64,000 nt of DNA from Mycobacterium dioxanotrophicus (GCF_002157835.1 NZ_CP020809.1:2108001-2172000), one strand, 5' to 3'; shown: positions 25,530 through 34,837, counted from the first letter of the stretch. Notes: generated by a model from the sequence alone, not told the origin. Numbers and translations: made by a program.

Positions 25530-26975
25530 TCACGGAAAGCGTTGGTAGCACTGCTCTTCGTCGCCTTGTAGACCGGAGCGGTACGCGAGGATGCGGGTGA
25601 AACCTGCGGGCAGTAGTTTGCCGTTGACGTCGCTGGCGGCGAGCCCGTTGACCAGCAGACCGGCGATGGCCTCGTCGGTATCGCCGGGGGAGAGGGTGAG
25701 TTTTCCTCCGGGTTCGGCCATCTTGGCTTGGCCGACGCCGGTGAGGCAGCCGGTGCGCATGGCCGCGACGGGGGTGTCCAGACTCAGTCCCTTTTCGTGT
25801 TGAACGGCCAGCGCGTAGCGGGAGGTCAGCACCGAGATGGCGGTGTTGTCGCCTTGCACCAACTGCTTCTGCTCTTCCTCGATCTTGGCCTCTCCCAGGG
25901 CTTCCAGGGCCGCGGTATCGACGATGATGGTGTTGTTGGCCGGGCAGTAGGACGCCGGTGGGGAGAGTTTGGCGTCGGGGCAGTCTTTGGCGTCGGTGCT
26001 CAGGGTCGGCGGCTTGGACGGTGAGTAGATGTCGCCGAGCACCTCCATGAGGTTCTGCAGGGTTCCGGTGTCGAGCGAGGTGTCGACCGGTTCGGTGTCG
26101 CCGTAGCTGTCGTACTCGAGGAAGTGCGGCAGGTCGCCCTGGCGTTTCTTGATCTCGTCCATGTCGATGGCCGCGCACTGGTCGCTGTTGCCGCTGAAGC
26201 CGATCTGGAACGCGCTGATCCGGTCCAGGGCGGAGCCGTGGCCGCGGGCCTTGCCGCCCCCCTCGTCCTCGGTCATCAGTGGGTCGCGCCCGTAGATGAT
26301 GCCGGCCAACACGTGGTTGAGACCGTCGCCGGTGCTGAGTTCGAAGCGAGGTGAGTTTCCCGCGGCCACCCACCGCAGATACACCCCGCCGAAGCAGTCG
26401 GCCTGCTGCTCGCGTACCAGCACCGGATCCTTACGGCTCACGATGCCCGACTTGAACTGGATGGCGTGGCCGTATTCGTGCGCCAGGATCCCGACGATTC
26501 CCATCGCGGTGAAGTACTGCAGCGCGACCGAGAACATCACGCCGCGGTCCCAGGCGATCAAATCGTCGTTGTAACAGAAGAACGCGTTGACTTTTCCGGC
26601 GGTCGCGCTTCCGCACGTCTCTGGGGAACGAGGATCCTCGGAGTCGTAGGACACCAGTGTCTGTACGGGTTCGAAGGTCCCCGACAACGCGCCGGTGTAG
26701 TTCTTGCTCCAGAAGTCTTCGATGTCGTCGACGGCCAGCGCCGCGATCTCGTCGATCTGGCCGTTATCGGTGTTCTCGACGTCGCGGGTGGGCTGCGGGA
26801 CATTCGGTCGTAGCCCGCTGTTGCCGTCGGTGACCGGTAGCCCGCCGACCCGATCCGGTTGGAACAACATCGATGTCGCCCGGCCCTGTACCACGTCGGC
26901 TCCGCAGCCCGCGACGAGCAATGTGCAACAAGCCATCACGAGCACAAGTCGCCAGAGGGACCGCTGCGTCGTCAA
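25530..26975 (-). CDS. Neutral zinc metallopeptidase-like lipoprotein (copy 1)
   Basis: 481-aa exported lipoprotein with a zinc-peptidase motif. The lipobox LVAGC places the lipid-modified Cys at 24, after the hydrophobic helix LVLVMACCTLL. HEYGH at 166-170 (GILAHEYGHAIQF) is the HExxH zinc motif, with a distal REQQADCFGGVYLRWV segment supplying the third ligand region. This is the YpfJ-like neutral zinc metallopeptidase family. The start is TTG with AAAGGCGG before it. Copy 2 (27672) is strongly similar along the whole length. Substrate unknown; location is the outer face of the cytoplasmic membrane. Confidence 0.83.
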   Translation of the reverse strand: MTTQRSLWRLVLVMACCTLLVAGCGADVVQGRATSMLFQPDRVGGLPVTDGNSGLRPNVPQPTRDVENTDNGQIDEIAALAVDDIEDFWSKNYTGALSGTFEPVQTLVSYDSEDPRSPETCGSATAGKVNAFFCYNDDLIAWDRGVMFSVALQYFTAMGIVGILAHEYGHAIQFKSGIVSRKDPVLVREQQADCFGGVYLRWVAAGNSPRFELSTGDGLNHVLAGIIYGRDPLMTEDEGGGKARGHGSALDRISAFQIGFSGNSDQCAAIDMDEIKKRQGDLPHFLEYDSYGDTEPVDTSLDTGTLQNLMEVLGDIYSPSKPPTLSTDAKDCPDAKLSPPASYCPANNTIIVDTAALEALGEAKIEEEQKQLVQGDNTAISVLTSRYALAVQHEKGLSLDTPVAAMRTGCLTGVGQAKMAEPGGKLTLSPGDTDEAIAGLLVNGLAASDVNGKLLPAGFTRILAYRSGLQGDEEQCYQRFP

Positions 26976-27011
26976 ATTCGCCGCCTTTCGAAGTTCCGTG
27001 CCGAACCGGGG

Positions 27012-27638
27012 CTACCGCGGACCGTCGACGGCGTAGGTGCCGTTGTCATCGGTGAACTCGACGTTCACCTGTCGCGTCGCACCGTTGATCTGCACCTTGC
27101 AGGTGAAACTGTTGTTGGCGGCCACCTTCGGATTCTCACCGTTGTTGCAGTTGACCGATTCGACGTCGTTGGCACCGTAGCCGTTGATGGGGTCGGACAG
27201 GATCTCCTTCACACCCGATTCGGCCTGTTTGACGTCGAGCACCTTGCCGCCGCTGAAGCCGAACTGCCACACCGCGAAACCGCCACCGATCACGAGGATC
27301 GCCGCGATGGCCAACCCAGCGATCAACAGCGTCCGGTTGTTCGACGACTTGGTCGGTGCCGGAGGCGGGGGATACAACGGCTGGTTCGTGGGTTGGTTGT
27401 AGCCCTGCCATGGATTGGGCTGCGCACCGTAGGGCTGCTGCGGTGCGTTGTACGGCTGCTGCGGCGCGTTGTACGGCTGTTGTGGTGCGCCATATGGATT
27501 GGCTTGTGCGGGTGGTGGATTCGACGGGTTTGGGTTCCAGTACGACTGCCCACCGCCGGGGGCGGGATGTTGTGGTGCCGCCCCGGGCGCGGGGCTGGCT
27601 CCGCCCGGTTTTGCCCACCAGGGCTGGGGATCACTCAT
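27012..27638 (-). CDS. Proline/glutamine-rich single-pass membrane protein with DUF4333 domain
   Basis: 208 aa. A cytoplasmic N-terminal ~90 residues is rich in Pro, Gln, Asn and Tyr, with three tandem copies of a YNAPQQP-type heptapeptide. One membrane helix follows (TLLIAGLAIAAILVIGGGFAVW, about 103-124, written here as its core). The external ~80-residue C-terminal domain is DUF4333 (KQAESGVKEIL ... NCNNGE ... FTCKVQINGATRQVNVEF) with two conserved Cys. AAGGAGAGG precedes the ATG. It sits between the two metallopeptidase copies, 36 and 33 nt from them, in one operon, which suggests they act together at the cell surface. Confidence 0.82.
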   Translation of the reverse strand: MSDPQPWWAKPGGASPAPGAAPQHPAPGGGQSYWNPNPSNPPPAQANPYGAPQQPYNAPQQPYNAPQQPYGAQPNPWQGYNQPTNQPLYPPPPAPTKSSNNRTLLIAGLAIAAILVIGGGFAVWQFGFSGGKVLDVKQAESGVKEILSDPINGYGANDVESVNCNNGENPKVAANNSFTCKVQINGATRQVNVEFTDDNGTYAVDGPR

Positions 27639-27671
27639 GACCTCTCCTTGTCAGAGGGGGAACGTCGACCG

Positions 27672-29126
27672 TCATGGGAAGCGTTGGTAGCACTCGTCCT
27701 CGGTGCCTTGGACGCCGGAGCGGTAGGCCAGGATGCGGGTGAACCCGGCCGGGAGCAGTGTGCCGTTGACATCGCTGGCGGCCAGGCCGTTGGTGAGGAG
27801 ACCCGAGATGGCCTCGTCCGCGTCACCGGGGGACAGGGTGAGTTTTCCACCCGGTTCGGCCATTTTGGCTTGGCCGACGCCGGTGAGGCAGCCGGTGCGC
27901 ATGGCCGCGACGGGGGTGTCGATGCTCAGCCCTTTGTCGTGCTGGACGGCCAGCGCGTAGCGGGAGGTGAACACCGAGATGGCGGTGTTGTCGCCCTGCA
28001 GCAGCACCTGCTGGTTGTCTTCGTCCTTGGCTTGCGCGAGCTTCTTGAGCCCCGGAAGGTCGACGATGATGGTGTTGTCGGCCGGGCAGTAGGAGACCGG
28101 TGGGGACAGTTTGGCGTCGGGGCAGTCTTTGGCGTCGGTGCTCAGGGTCGGCGGCTTCGACGGTGAGTAGACGTCGCTGAGCACATCCATCAGATTCTTG
28201 AGGGTGTCGGCGTCGATCTCGGTGTCCACCGCCTGGGTGTCGCCGTATCCATCGGGCTCAAGGAATTTGGGCAGGTCGCCCTGGCGTTTCTTGATCTCGT
28301 CCATGTCGATGGCCGCGCACTGGTCGACGTTGCCCGCGAAGCCGATCTGGAAGGCGCTGACCCGGTCCAGTGCCGAGCCGTGGGCGTTGGTCACGCCCCT
28401 GGCCGCGGCGGCGCGTTGGGTCTTGAGCTGGTCGCGGATGTAGATCAAACCCGCGAGCACGTGGTTGAGTCCGTCGCCGGTACTGAGTTCGAAGCGTTTC
28501 GAGTGTCCCGCGGCCACCCACCGCAGATAGACCCCGGCGAAGCAGTCGGCCTGCTGCTCGGCCACGAAGATCGGGTCGTCGTCGGTCAGGATCCCGGTCT
28601 TGTATTGGATCTCGTGGCCGTATTCGTGGGCCAGGATGCCGACCAGGGCCATCTCGCCGAAGTACTTGGACGCCACTGGCACGATGACACCGCGGTCCCA
28701 GGCGATCTCGTCCATGTTGGGGCCGTGGCAATAGCTGGCGTTGACCACCTTGTATGACGGCGAGCCGCACATGTCGACGCTGTTCGGGTCGCGCGAGTCG
28801 TAGGACAGCAGGGTCGTCACCGGCTCGAAGCGTTTGGGCAACGTCGAGTCGTTCTGGCTCCAGAACTCTTCGATGTCGTCGATGGCCAGCAGCACCATGC
28901 GGTCAATGTCGCCGCCGTCGCTGTTGTCCGCGGTCCGCTTGGGCTCGGGCGGGTTGGGCCGCAGGCCGCTGTGCCCGTCGGTGACGGGTAGGCCGCCGAC
29001 CCGGTCGGGGTCGAACATCATCGATGTCGCATGGCCCTGCACAACCGTGCTGCCGCATCCGGTCAGCAATGTCGCGCAGCTCGCGATGACGAGCAAAGGC
29101 CACCAGAACGAACGCCGACCCGACAA
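27672..29126 (-). CDS. Neutral zinc metallopeptidase-like lipoprotein (copy 2)
   Basis: 484-aa paralogue of the gene at 25530. The signal helix ends in a lipobox LLTGC (Cys24). The zinc motif HEYGH is at 167-171 (GILAHEYGHEIQY), with the EQQADCFAGVYLRWVAAGHS segment downstream. Long blocks are nearly identical to copy 1 (for example SPSKPPTLSTDAKDCPDAKL), while the middle and N-terminal parts differ, so the duplication is old but constrained. The start codon is TTG. First gene of a three-gene operon with DUF4333 and copy 1. Diverges from the P-loop kinase gene, leaving about 90 nt for both promoters. Confidence 0.83.
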   Translation of the reverse strand: MSGRRSFWWPLLVIASCATLLTGCGSTVVQGHATSMMFDPDRVGGLPVTDGHSGLRPNPPEPKRTADNSDGGDIDRMVLLAIDDIEEFWSQNDSTLPKRFEPVTTLLSYDSRDPNSVDMCGSPSYKVVNASYCHGPNMDEIAWDRGVIVPVASKYFGEMALVGILAHEYGHEIQYKTGILTDDDPIFVAEQQADCFAGVYLRWVAAGHSKRFELSTGDGLNHVLAGLIYIRDQLKTQRAAAARGVTNAHGSALDRVSAFQIGFAGNVDQCAAIDMDEIKKRQGDLPKFLEPDGYGDTQAVDTEIDADTLKNLMDVLSDVYSPSKPPTLSTDAKDCPDAKLSPPVSYCPADNTIIVDLPGLKKLAQAKDEDNQQVLLQGDNTAISVFTSRYALAVQHDKGLSIDTPVAAMRTGCLTGVGQAKMAEPGGKLTLSPGDADEAISGLLTNGLAASDVNGTLLPAGFTRILAYRSGVQGTEDECYQRFP

Positions 29127-29219
29127 CTGCCCCCCGCCTTCCCGACACAGTGTTCACGCGCCGCCGGTGGGCAACGCAACGCCTCGAGTATCTCAGTATT
29201 GCGTCGGGCCGCGGGTCGC

Positions 29220-29897
29220 GTGATTCGATCGTCCGCAAACGACCACAATGGCTGCATCGAACACCGAACCCTAGATGATCTCCTCGACCGCGTCGTCGCG
29301 TACGCCGCGCGCCCCGGCACATCCGTCGTCGGCATCACCGGACCGCCCGGTGCCGGAAAGACCACGCTCGCCGAAGCGCTCGTCGCGGCTGCCGCGGCAC
29401 AGCTGGGGCACGCCGCGGTCGTGCACGTGCCGATGGACGGATTCCACCTCGCCGACGTCGAGCTGCGCCGCCTCGGCCGGCTGGCCCGCAAGGGCGCTCC
29501 GGATACCTTCGACGCTGCCGGTTACGCGGCATTGCTGCAACGGATCCGTCTGCCGCGGGCCGAAGTGGTCTATGCGCCGGCTTTCGAGCGGGATCTCGAG
29601 CAACCGATCGCAGGGGCCATCGGCGTCGGGCCCGAGGTGCGGGTGGTCGTCACCGAGGGAAACTACCTCCTGCTCGACACAACGCAGTGGCGGGCGGTCG
29701 CGGCTGAGATCGACGAGATCTGGTACTGCACAGTCGATGACGCCGTACGGGTGCGGAGACTCGTCGATCGCCACATCCGGTTCGGCAAGCCCGCGGACGC
29801 TGCCCGACGCTGGGTGCAGGAGGTCGACGAGCCCAATGCCCGACTGGTCGCCGCGACCGCATCCCGCGCGGCAGGCGTCGTCAGGATGGCACCGTGA
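29220..29897 (+). CDS. Uridine kinase-like P-loop nucleoside/fructose kinase
   Basis: 225-aa P-loop kinase of the uridine kinase / phosphoribulokinase group. Walker A GPPGAGKTTLAEAL is at about 43-56, followed by VPMDGFHLADVELRR, the substrate-loop segment in this family (DGFHL), then the VVVTEGNYLLLDTTQW motif. The C-terminal part has the DRHIRFGKPADAARRWV segment. Such proteins (YfdH/FruK-like 'nucleoside triphosphate hydrolase' entries) phosphorylate nucleosides, pantothenate or sugars; the substrate here is uncertain. The GTG at 29220 is the best in-frame start. Overlaps the LacI gene by 4 nt, so sugar or nucleoside utilisation is plausible. Confidence 0.75.
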   Translation: MIRSSANDHNGCIEHRTLDDLLDRVVAYAARPGTSVVGITGPPGAGKTTLAEALVAAAAAQLGHAAVVHVPMDGFHLADVELRRLGRLARKGAPDTFDAAGYAALLQRIRLPRAEVVYAPAFERDLEQPIAGAIGVGPEVRVVVTEGNYLLLDTTQWRAVAAEIDEIWYCTVDDAVRVRRLVDRHIRFGKPADAARRWVQEVDEPNARLVAATASRAAGVVRMAP

Positions 29898-30874
29898 GCA
29901 GCGGCAGACCCACGAAAGCCGACGTTGCCAGGCTGGCCAAGGTTTCCACAGCGACGGTCAGCTACGTCCTGAACAACGTTGAAGGGCAGCGCATCTCAGA
30001 GCAGACCCAGGCCGCGGTGCGCAGTGCGGCTGCCGAACTGGGGTACCGACCGAACCTGGCGGCGCGCAATCTCGCGGTCGGTGGCAGCGGTGTGGTGCTC
30101 TACATCGTCGGCCGACTGTCGTTGGGCAACCTTCCCATCGAGGTCGGCAGCAAGCTGACCACGGCGCTGGCACGCCACGGTGTGGTGTTGTCTCTGCAGT
30201 TCGAGACCGACGACGACCGCAACGTCGTGGACGCCATCGCCGACCTGAACCCGATGGCCGTGACCAGCACCTTCCCCCTGACCGGGGACGCGCTGGCCGC
30301 GGTGGCGGCCGCGGGTATACCGCAGATCCACCTCGGCAGTTCGCAGCTGCATTCGATCGGCGCGCTGGACCGCAGCATCGGCGAGATGCGCGTCGAGCAC
30401 CTGACGGCACGTGGGCATTCCCGGCTCGCGTTCGCGTACACCACCGACGAGGAACTGCGGCCGCTCGGTGATTACTGGCTCGTCGGATTGCGTGCGGCGG
30501 CCGAGCAGCGTGGGTTGCCCGACATCGAGGTCGCGAGCTTCGCTGCGGACGGATCGAACGCCGCGGACATCGTCGCCGACTGGGCTGCAGCGGGCGTGAC
30601 CGCGATCTGTTCCCAGAGCGACGAGACGGCGTTTGTGGTGCTCCATGGGCTGCGCCGGGCCGGTTTGCGGTGCCCGCACGACATGGCGGTGATCGGCGTG
30701 AACGCCATCGACCTGGGCGCGGTGAGTTTCCCGCCGCTGACGTCGGTGGCGTTCGACGCGAAGGCGATCGTCGACGTGGCGGTCGCGGCGATGATGTCCG
30801 AGCTGGGCTATCCCACCGAACAGGAGCCGAGCAGTGCGGGCGTCGCGACGCTGATCGAGCGCGAATCCACCTGA
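29894..30874 (+). CDS. LacI-family transcriptional regulator
   Basis: 326 aa. The N-terminal LacI helix-turn-helix is at 6-55 (TKADVARLAKVSTATVSYVLN, a motif of KVSxATVSxVLN type, with YRPNLAARNLAVG hinge). A periplasmic-binding-protein-like effector domain follows. The start is GTG, overlapping the kinase stop. It probably controls the kinase and its own operon in response to a sugar or nucleoside. No sugar transporter is adjacent. Confidence 0.88.
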   Translation: MSSGRPTKADVARLAKVSTATVSYVLNNVEGQRISEQTQAAVRSAAAELGYRPNLAARNLAVGGSGVVLYIVGRLSLGNLPIEVGSKLTTALARHGVVLSLQFETDDDRNVVDAIADLNPMAVTSTFPLTGDALAAVAAAGIPQIHLGSSQLHSIGALDRSIGEMRVEHLTARGHSRLAFAYTTDEELRPLGDYWLVGLRAAAEQRGLPDIEVASFAADGSNAADIVADWAAAGVTAICSQSDETAFVVLHGLRRAGLRCPHDMAVIGVNAIDLGAVSFPPLTSVAFDAKAIVDVAVAAMMSELGYPTEQEPSSAGVATLIEREST

Positions 30875-30934
30875 TTCGTCAAACCCTCGACGTGCCGTGA
30901 CCAATCGCGCAGGCTACTTACGCGCATAACCAGG

Positions 30935-30963
30935 TCTGTGTAAACTCCGTTCTCGAACACAGA
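30935..30963. promoter_or_regulatory. Inverted repeat in the P450 promoter
   Basis: TCTGTGT (30935-30941) and ACACAGA (30957-30963) are perfect 7-bp arms 15 nt apart, ending 14 nt before the P450 GTG. The spacer contains GTTCTC, similar to the ATTCTC half-site seen at other promoters of this island. It could be an operator or a leader hairpin overlapping the ribosome site. Confidence 0.35.
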
Positions 30964-30976
30964 GAGGTGGATTTCC

Positions 30977-32182
30977 GTGACAGCGAGCGCGACCCAGAAG
31001 GTGTACTTCGACCCCTACGACGTCGAGATCAACACCGACCCGTATCCGACGTTCGCGCGCCTGCGCGACGAAGCGCCGCTGTATTACAACGAGCCGCACG
31101 ACTTCTACGCGCTGAGCCGATTCGCCGACGTCAACCGGGCGCTCGTCGATCACGAGACCTTCAGCTCGGCCCGCGGCGCCATCATCGAGCTGATCAAAGC
31201 CAACATCGACATCCCCTCGGGCGCACTGATCTTCGAGGATCCGCCCATCCATGACATCCACCGCAAGCTGCTGGCCCGAATGTTCACGCCCCGCAAGATC
31301 AATGCGCTCGAGCCAAAGATCCGCGAGTTCTGTGCGCAGGCCCTCGACCCACTAGTGGGTGCGGGCAAATTCGACTTCATCACCGACTTCGGAGCCGTGA
31401 TGCCGATGCGCGTGATCAGCGCGTTGCTCGGCATCCCGGAGGGTGATCAGGAGATGATCCGCGATCATGGCAACGAGCAGTTGAGAACCGAGGCGGGGCA
31501 ACCCATGAGGGCCGCCAAGGAGGGTCTGGTCGATGGGTCGATCTTCGAGGCGTACATCGACTGGCGCAAGGACAACCCGTCCGACGACATCATGACGGAC
31601 CTGCTCAACGTCGACTTCACCGACGAGCACGGCGTCACCCGCAAGCTCACCCGTGAGGAACTGCTGATCTACATCAATGTGGTGGCGGGAGCGGGCAACG
31701 AGACCACCACGCGGTTGATCGGCTGGGCGGCAAAGGTTCTCGCCGAGCATCCGGATCAACGGCGCCAGCTCGTCGAAAACCCGGGGCTGATCCCGCAGGC
31801 GGTGGAGGAGCTGCTGCGCTTCGAGCCGCCCGCCCCGCATGTGGCCCGGTACGTGACCCGCGACGTGGAGTTCTACGGCCAGACCGTGCCCGAGGGCAGC
31901 GTGATGATGATGCTGATCGGCGCGGCGGTGCGCGACAGCCGCCAATTCCCGCCCGACGCCGAGGTTTTCGACATTCACCGTGAACAGCGCCAGCACCTGG
32001 CGTTCAGTGTCGGCACCCACTACTGCCTGGGTTCGGCGCTGGCCCGGCTGGAGGGCCGCATCGCACTGGAGGAGATCCTCAAGCGCTTCCCGGTGTGGGA
32101 GGTGGACCTGGACAACGCCGCGTTGTCACCGACCTCCACGGTGCGCGGCTGGGATGCCATGCCTGCCTTTGTGGCGACCTAG
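30977..32182 (+). CDS. Cytochrome P450
   Basis: 401-aa soluble bacterial P450 monooxygenase. The heme Cys is C350 in FSVGTHYCLGSALARLE. The I-helix oxygen-activation motif is AGNETTTR (about 238-245), with the ExxR region inside VEELLRFEPP. GTG start with AGAGAGG upstream. By general look it is a CYP125/CYP142/CYP124-like mycobacterial type, but I cannot place it in a family. First gene of the putative catabolic island; it converges with the small gene at 32179 (4-nt overlap). It needs external ferredoxin, possibly the one at 38981 or 60579. Confidence 0.9.
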   Translation: MTASATQKVYFDPYDVEINTDPYPTFARLRDEAPLYYNEPHDFYALSRFADVNRALVDHETFSSARGAIIELIKANIDIPSGALIFEDPPIHDIHRKLLARMFTPRKINALEPKIREFCAQALDPLVGAGKFDFITDFGAVMPMRVISALLGIPEGDQEMIRDHGNEQLRTEAGQPMRAAKEGLVDGSIFEAYIDWRKDNPSDDIMTDLLNVDFTDEHGVTRKLTREELLIYINVVAGAGNETTTRLIGWAAKVLAEHPDQRRQLVENPGLIPQAVEELLRFEPPAPHVARYVTRDVEFYGQTVPEGSVMMMLIGAAVRDSRQFPPDAEVFDIHREQRQHLAFSVGTHYCLGSALARLEGRIALEEILKRFPVWEVDLDNAALSPTSTVRGWDAMPAFVAT

Positions 32183-32481
32183 TCGCTGGCAGGCAGGGGC
32201 TTGGCCTCTTTGAGGTTCAGCGCGGTGGTGCCGATCGACAGCGTGCCCGCACCCGCCTTGGTGACCAGCACCTCGGCGCCACCGTCGTCGACATAGCGCT
32301 TGCCCATCAGATTGCCGTCGGCGAAGGCAGGGTCGATCGTTGCGCCCGAATCCTTTTCGGCGTCGAGTGCGATCATCGCGACGCCGCCTGCGCGCAGATC
32401 GTCGAGGCTGTCGGCGCTGCGCACGACGATCACCTGGGTATCGCACACTTGGCTCTGGAGGCGGGTGCCGTTCTTGATCAT
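32179..32481 (-). CDS. Hypothetical protein, conserved position behind acyl-CoA synthetase
   Basis: 100-aa soluble protein with no motif I recognise. It has a compact beta-rich look (TQVIVVRSADSLDDLRAGGVAMIAL ... GKRYVDDGGAEVLVTKAG, shown in part). A single Cys is at 13. The ATG overlaps the preceding acyl-CoA synthetase stop by 4 nt, so it is the third gene of an SDR-FadD-hypothetical operon. That tight coupling argues for a role with the synthetase. Confidence 0.6.
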   Translation of the reverse strand: MIKNGTRLQSQVCDTQVIVVRSADSLDDLRAGGVAMIALDAEKDSGATIDPAFADGNLMGKRYVDDGGAEVLVTKAGAGTLSIGTTALNLKEAKPLPASD

Positions 32482-33980
32482 GCTGACTCCTTGGAGATGG
32501 GCTGAAGTTCGTCGACGAGCTGGCGGCGCAGCACCTTGCCGGTGGCGTTGGTGGGCAGTTCATCGCGGAACACCACCCGGTCGGGGGTGCGGGAACCGCG
32601 CAGCTGCTGACGCACGTGCTCGCGTAACGCGTCGGGATCGGGCGAGGCGCCTTCGGCCGGCACTACCACGGCGACGATGATCTGCCCCCACTGCGGATCC
32701 TCCGGTCCGACGACGGCAACGTCGCGCACCGCCGGATGCTCGACGAGCACGTCCTCGATCTCGGCCGGGGCGATGTTCTCGCCGCCGCGGATGATGGTGT
32801 CGTCCGAACGGCCGCCGATGAACAGGTAGCCGTCCTGGTCAAGCATCGCAACGTCTTTGGTGGGAAACCAGCCTTCGGCGTCGAGCACCGAGCCGATGTC
32901 GGTGTAGCGACCGGAAACCTGTTCGCCCCGCACGAACAGCTCACCGGTCTCGCCGGGGCCGAGCACGGTGCCGTCGTCGGCGCGGATCTGCACCTCGATA
33001 CCGGGCACCACCTTTCCCACCGATCCGAGCCGCCGAGCCACGGACGCATCGTCGGTGGCCAGCGCGGCACGGTGGTCCTCGGGACCAAGAACCGCGATGG
33101 TCGAACTGGTTTCGGTGAGGCCGTAGGCGTTGACGAAGCCGACGTCGGGCAGCAGCTGCAGGGCCCTGCGGACCAGGGGCAACGCGACCTTGGAACCGCC
33201 GTAGGCCAGATTGCGCAACGTCGTCAGTGTGCTGCCGGACGCCTCGAGGGCGGTGACGATGCGGTCCAGCATGGTCGGCACGACGGTCGCGGTGGTGACA
33301 CCCTCGGACCTGGCCAGCTCAACCCAGCGATTCGCGTCGAAGGTCGGGAGGTAGACCATCTTCCGGCCGGCGTAGAGATTTGACATGGCCGCCCCGACAC
33401 CGGCGATATGATACGGCGGTACGCAGATCAGTGCGGCGTCTTCGGGTGCGGCCGAGTCGAATTCGACCGTCCCGGTGATGTAGCTGGTGAGGTTGTTGTG
33501 GGTGAGCTCGACAGCCTTGGGGCGCGAGGTGGTGCCGGAGGTGAACAGCACCACCGCGACGGCATCGGGATCGACGAATTCCGATACGGGCTCGGACCGG
33601 CCGGCTGAGGCAAGGAACTCTTCGGAGCTGATGACCTGTTTACCGGCACCGGCCACGACTTCGGCGTATTCCGCATCGGCGATCACAAGCGGCTCGGCGA
33701 GCCGGCCGATGAGTTCACGCAGACCGTCGGCACTGAGCCGGTAATTGAGCGGGGTGAACGGTACCGCGGCGCGGGCAGAGGCGAACAGCAGAAGGGGCAA
33801 GAGCGCGCCCCCGGTGCCGACGTAGGCCACGTGGGCTGCGCCGGACGCCGTGATGACGCCCGCGCCGCCGTCGGCCAGCGCACTCAATTGCCCAGCGGTG
33901 AGGCGGATATCGTCGGACACCACCGCGGTGCGGTCCGGGTTGCCCGACACCGCCATCTCCAGCAGCAGCGAAATACTCAT
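32478..33980 (-). CDS. Acyl-CoA synthetase (AMP-forming, FadD-like)
   Basis: Activates a carboxylic acid to its CoA thioester via acyl-AMP. 500 aa. Adenylation motif VLFTSGTTSRPKAVELTH (about 145-162), then VNAYGLTETSSTIAVLG, and the hinge GGRSDDTIIRGGENIAPAEIE; the catalytic lysine is in LPTNATGKVLRR near the C-end. In an operon with an SDR (upstream, 4-nt overlap) and a small unknown protein. The acid substrate is unknown, but its position next to P450 and mutase genes suggests a degradation intermediate rather than a lipid-building role. Confidence 0.88.
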   Translation of the reverse strand: MSISLLLEMAVSGNPDRTAVVSDDIRLTAGQLSALADGGAGVITASGAAHVAYVGTGGALLPLLLFASARAAVPFTPLNYRLSADGLRELIGRLAEPLVIADAEYAEVVAGAGKQVISSEEFLASAGRSEPVSEFVDPDAVAVVLFTSGTTSRPKAVELTHNNLTSYITGTVEFDSAAPEDAALICVPPYHIAGVGAAMSNLYAGRKMVYLPTFDANRWVELARSEGVTTATVVPTMLDRIVTALEASGSTLTTLRNLAYGGSKVALPLVRRALQLLPDVGFVNAYGLTETSSTIAVLGPEDHRAALATDDASVARRLGSVGKVVPGIEVQIRADDGTVLGPGETGELFVRGEQVSGRYTDIGSVLDAEGWFPTKDVAMLDQDGYLFIGGRSDDTIIRGGENIAPAEIEDVLVEHPAVRDVAVVGPEDPQWGQIIVAVVVPAEGASPDPDALREHVRQQLRGSRTPDRVVFRDELPTNATGKVLRRQLVDELQPISKESA

Positions 33981-34837
33981 AGACCCTGTCCCGGTGCGTC
34001 GATGAAGATATCGATGATCGGATCATCCCCGCCACCGTATCGGGACAGGTCGGCGACGCCGGAGGCGGTGAGCACCTGCGAGTCGATGAAGCACTGTCCG
34101 GTGACCTCGGCAGCCGGACGGGACAGGATCTCGACGGCGGCATCGGCCATGATCTCCGGACTACGCGACGCAGCGAGCATGTCCGGACCGCCGGCACCGT
34201 TGGCGACGGCGGCGGTGGCGATGTAGGTCTCGGGCCATAGACAGCTGAAACCGATTCCGGCTCCGTCTTTTTCAGAGGCGTATTCGGCGGCCCAGCCCAG
34301 TGACAACAGCGTCATCCCGTATTTGGACAGGGTGTAGGAGGGATGGGCGCCGAGCCAGTACGGGTTCATGTTGATCGGCGGAGCCAACGTCAGTACGTGC
34401 GGATTGGCAGAGCCGCGCAGATGCGGCAGCGCGGCCTTGGTGAGCAGGAATGTGCCGCGCAGGTTGATGTCCATCATCAGGTCGAACTTCTTGGCAGGCA
34501 GCGCTTCGGTGGGTTCGGTGGCGATGGCGCTGGCGTTGTTGACGACGATGTCGATGCCGCCGAAATGCTCGACCGCGGTGTCGACTGCGCGCGCGACGTC
34601 CTCGTCGTTACGGACATCCCCGACCACCGCGACGGCTTTTCCGCCCGCGGCCTCGACCTCGGCGACTGCGGTGTACACGGTGCCCGGCAGCTTGGGGTGC
34701 GGTTCGGCGGTCTTGGCCAGCAGCACCACGTTCGCTCCGCGGCGAGCGGCGCCGAGCGCGATCGCCAGGCCGATGCCGCGGCTGCCGCCGGATACGACGA
34801 GGGTGCGATCGCTGAATGACTCCTGTGGGCTGGGCAT
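33977..34837 (-). CDS. Short-chain dehydrogenase (HSDL2-like)
   Basis: 286-aa SDR. NAD(P) motif GGSRGIG is at about 17-23. Typical for the hydroxysteroid dehydrogenase-like 2 group are AKTAEPHPKLPGTVYTAVAE and NNASAI. The Tyr-Lys pair is in SYTLSKYGMTLLSLGWAAE, and LAPPINMNPYWLG precedes it. Such enzymes act on acyl-CoA or steroid-like alcohols, though few have been studied. First gene of the operon reading left from the divergent promoter shared with the mutase (34838-35018). Confidence 0.85.
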   Translation of the reverse strand: MPSPQESFSDRTLVVSGGSRGIGLAIALGAARRGANVVLLAKTAEPHPKLPGTVYTAVAEVEAAGGKAVAVVGDVRNDEDVARAVDTAVEHFGGIDIVVNNASAIATEPTEALPAKKFDLMMDINLRGTFLLTKAALPHLRGSANPHVLTLAPPINMNPYWLGAHPSYTLSKYGMTLLSLGWAAEYASEKDGAGIGFSCLWPETYIATAAVANGAGGPDMLAASRSPEIMADAAVEILSRPAAEVTGQCFIDSQVLTASGVADLSRYGGGDDPIIDIFIDAPGQGL

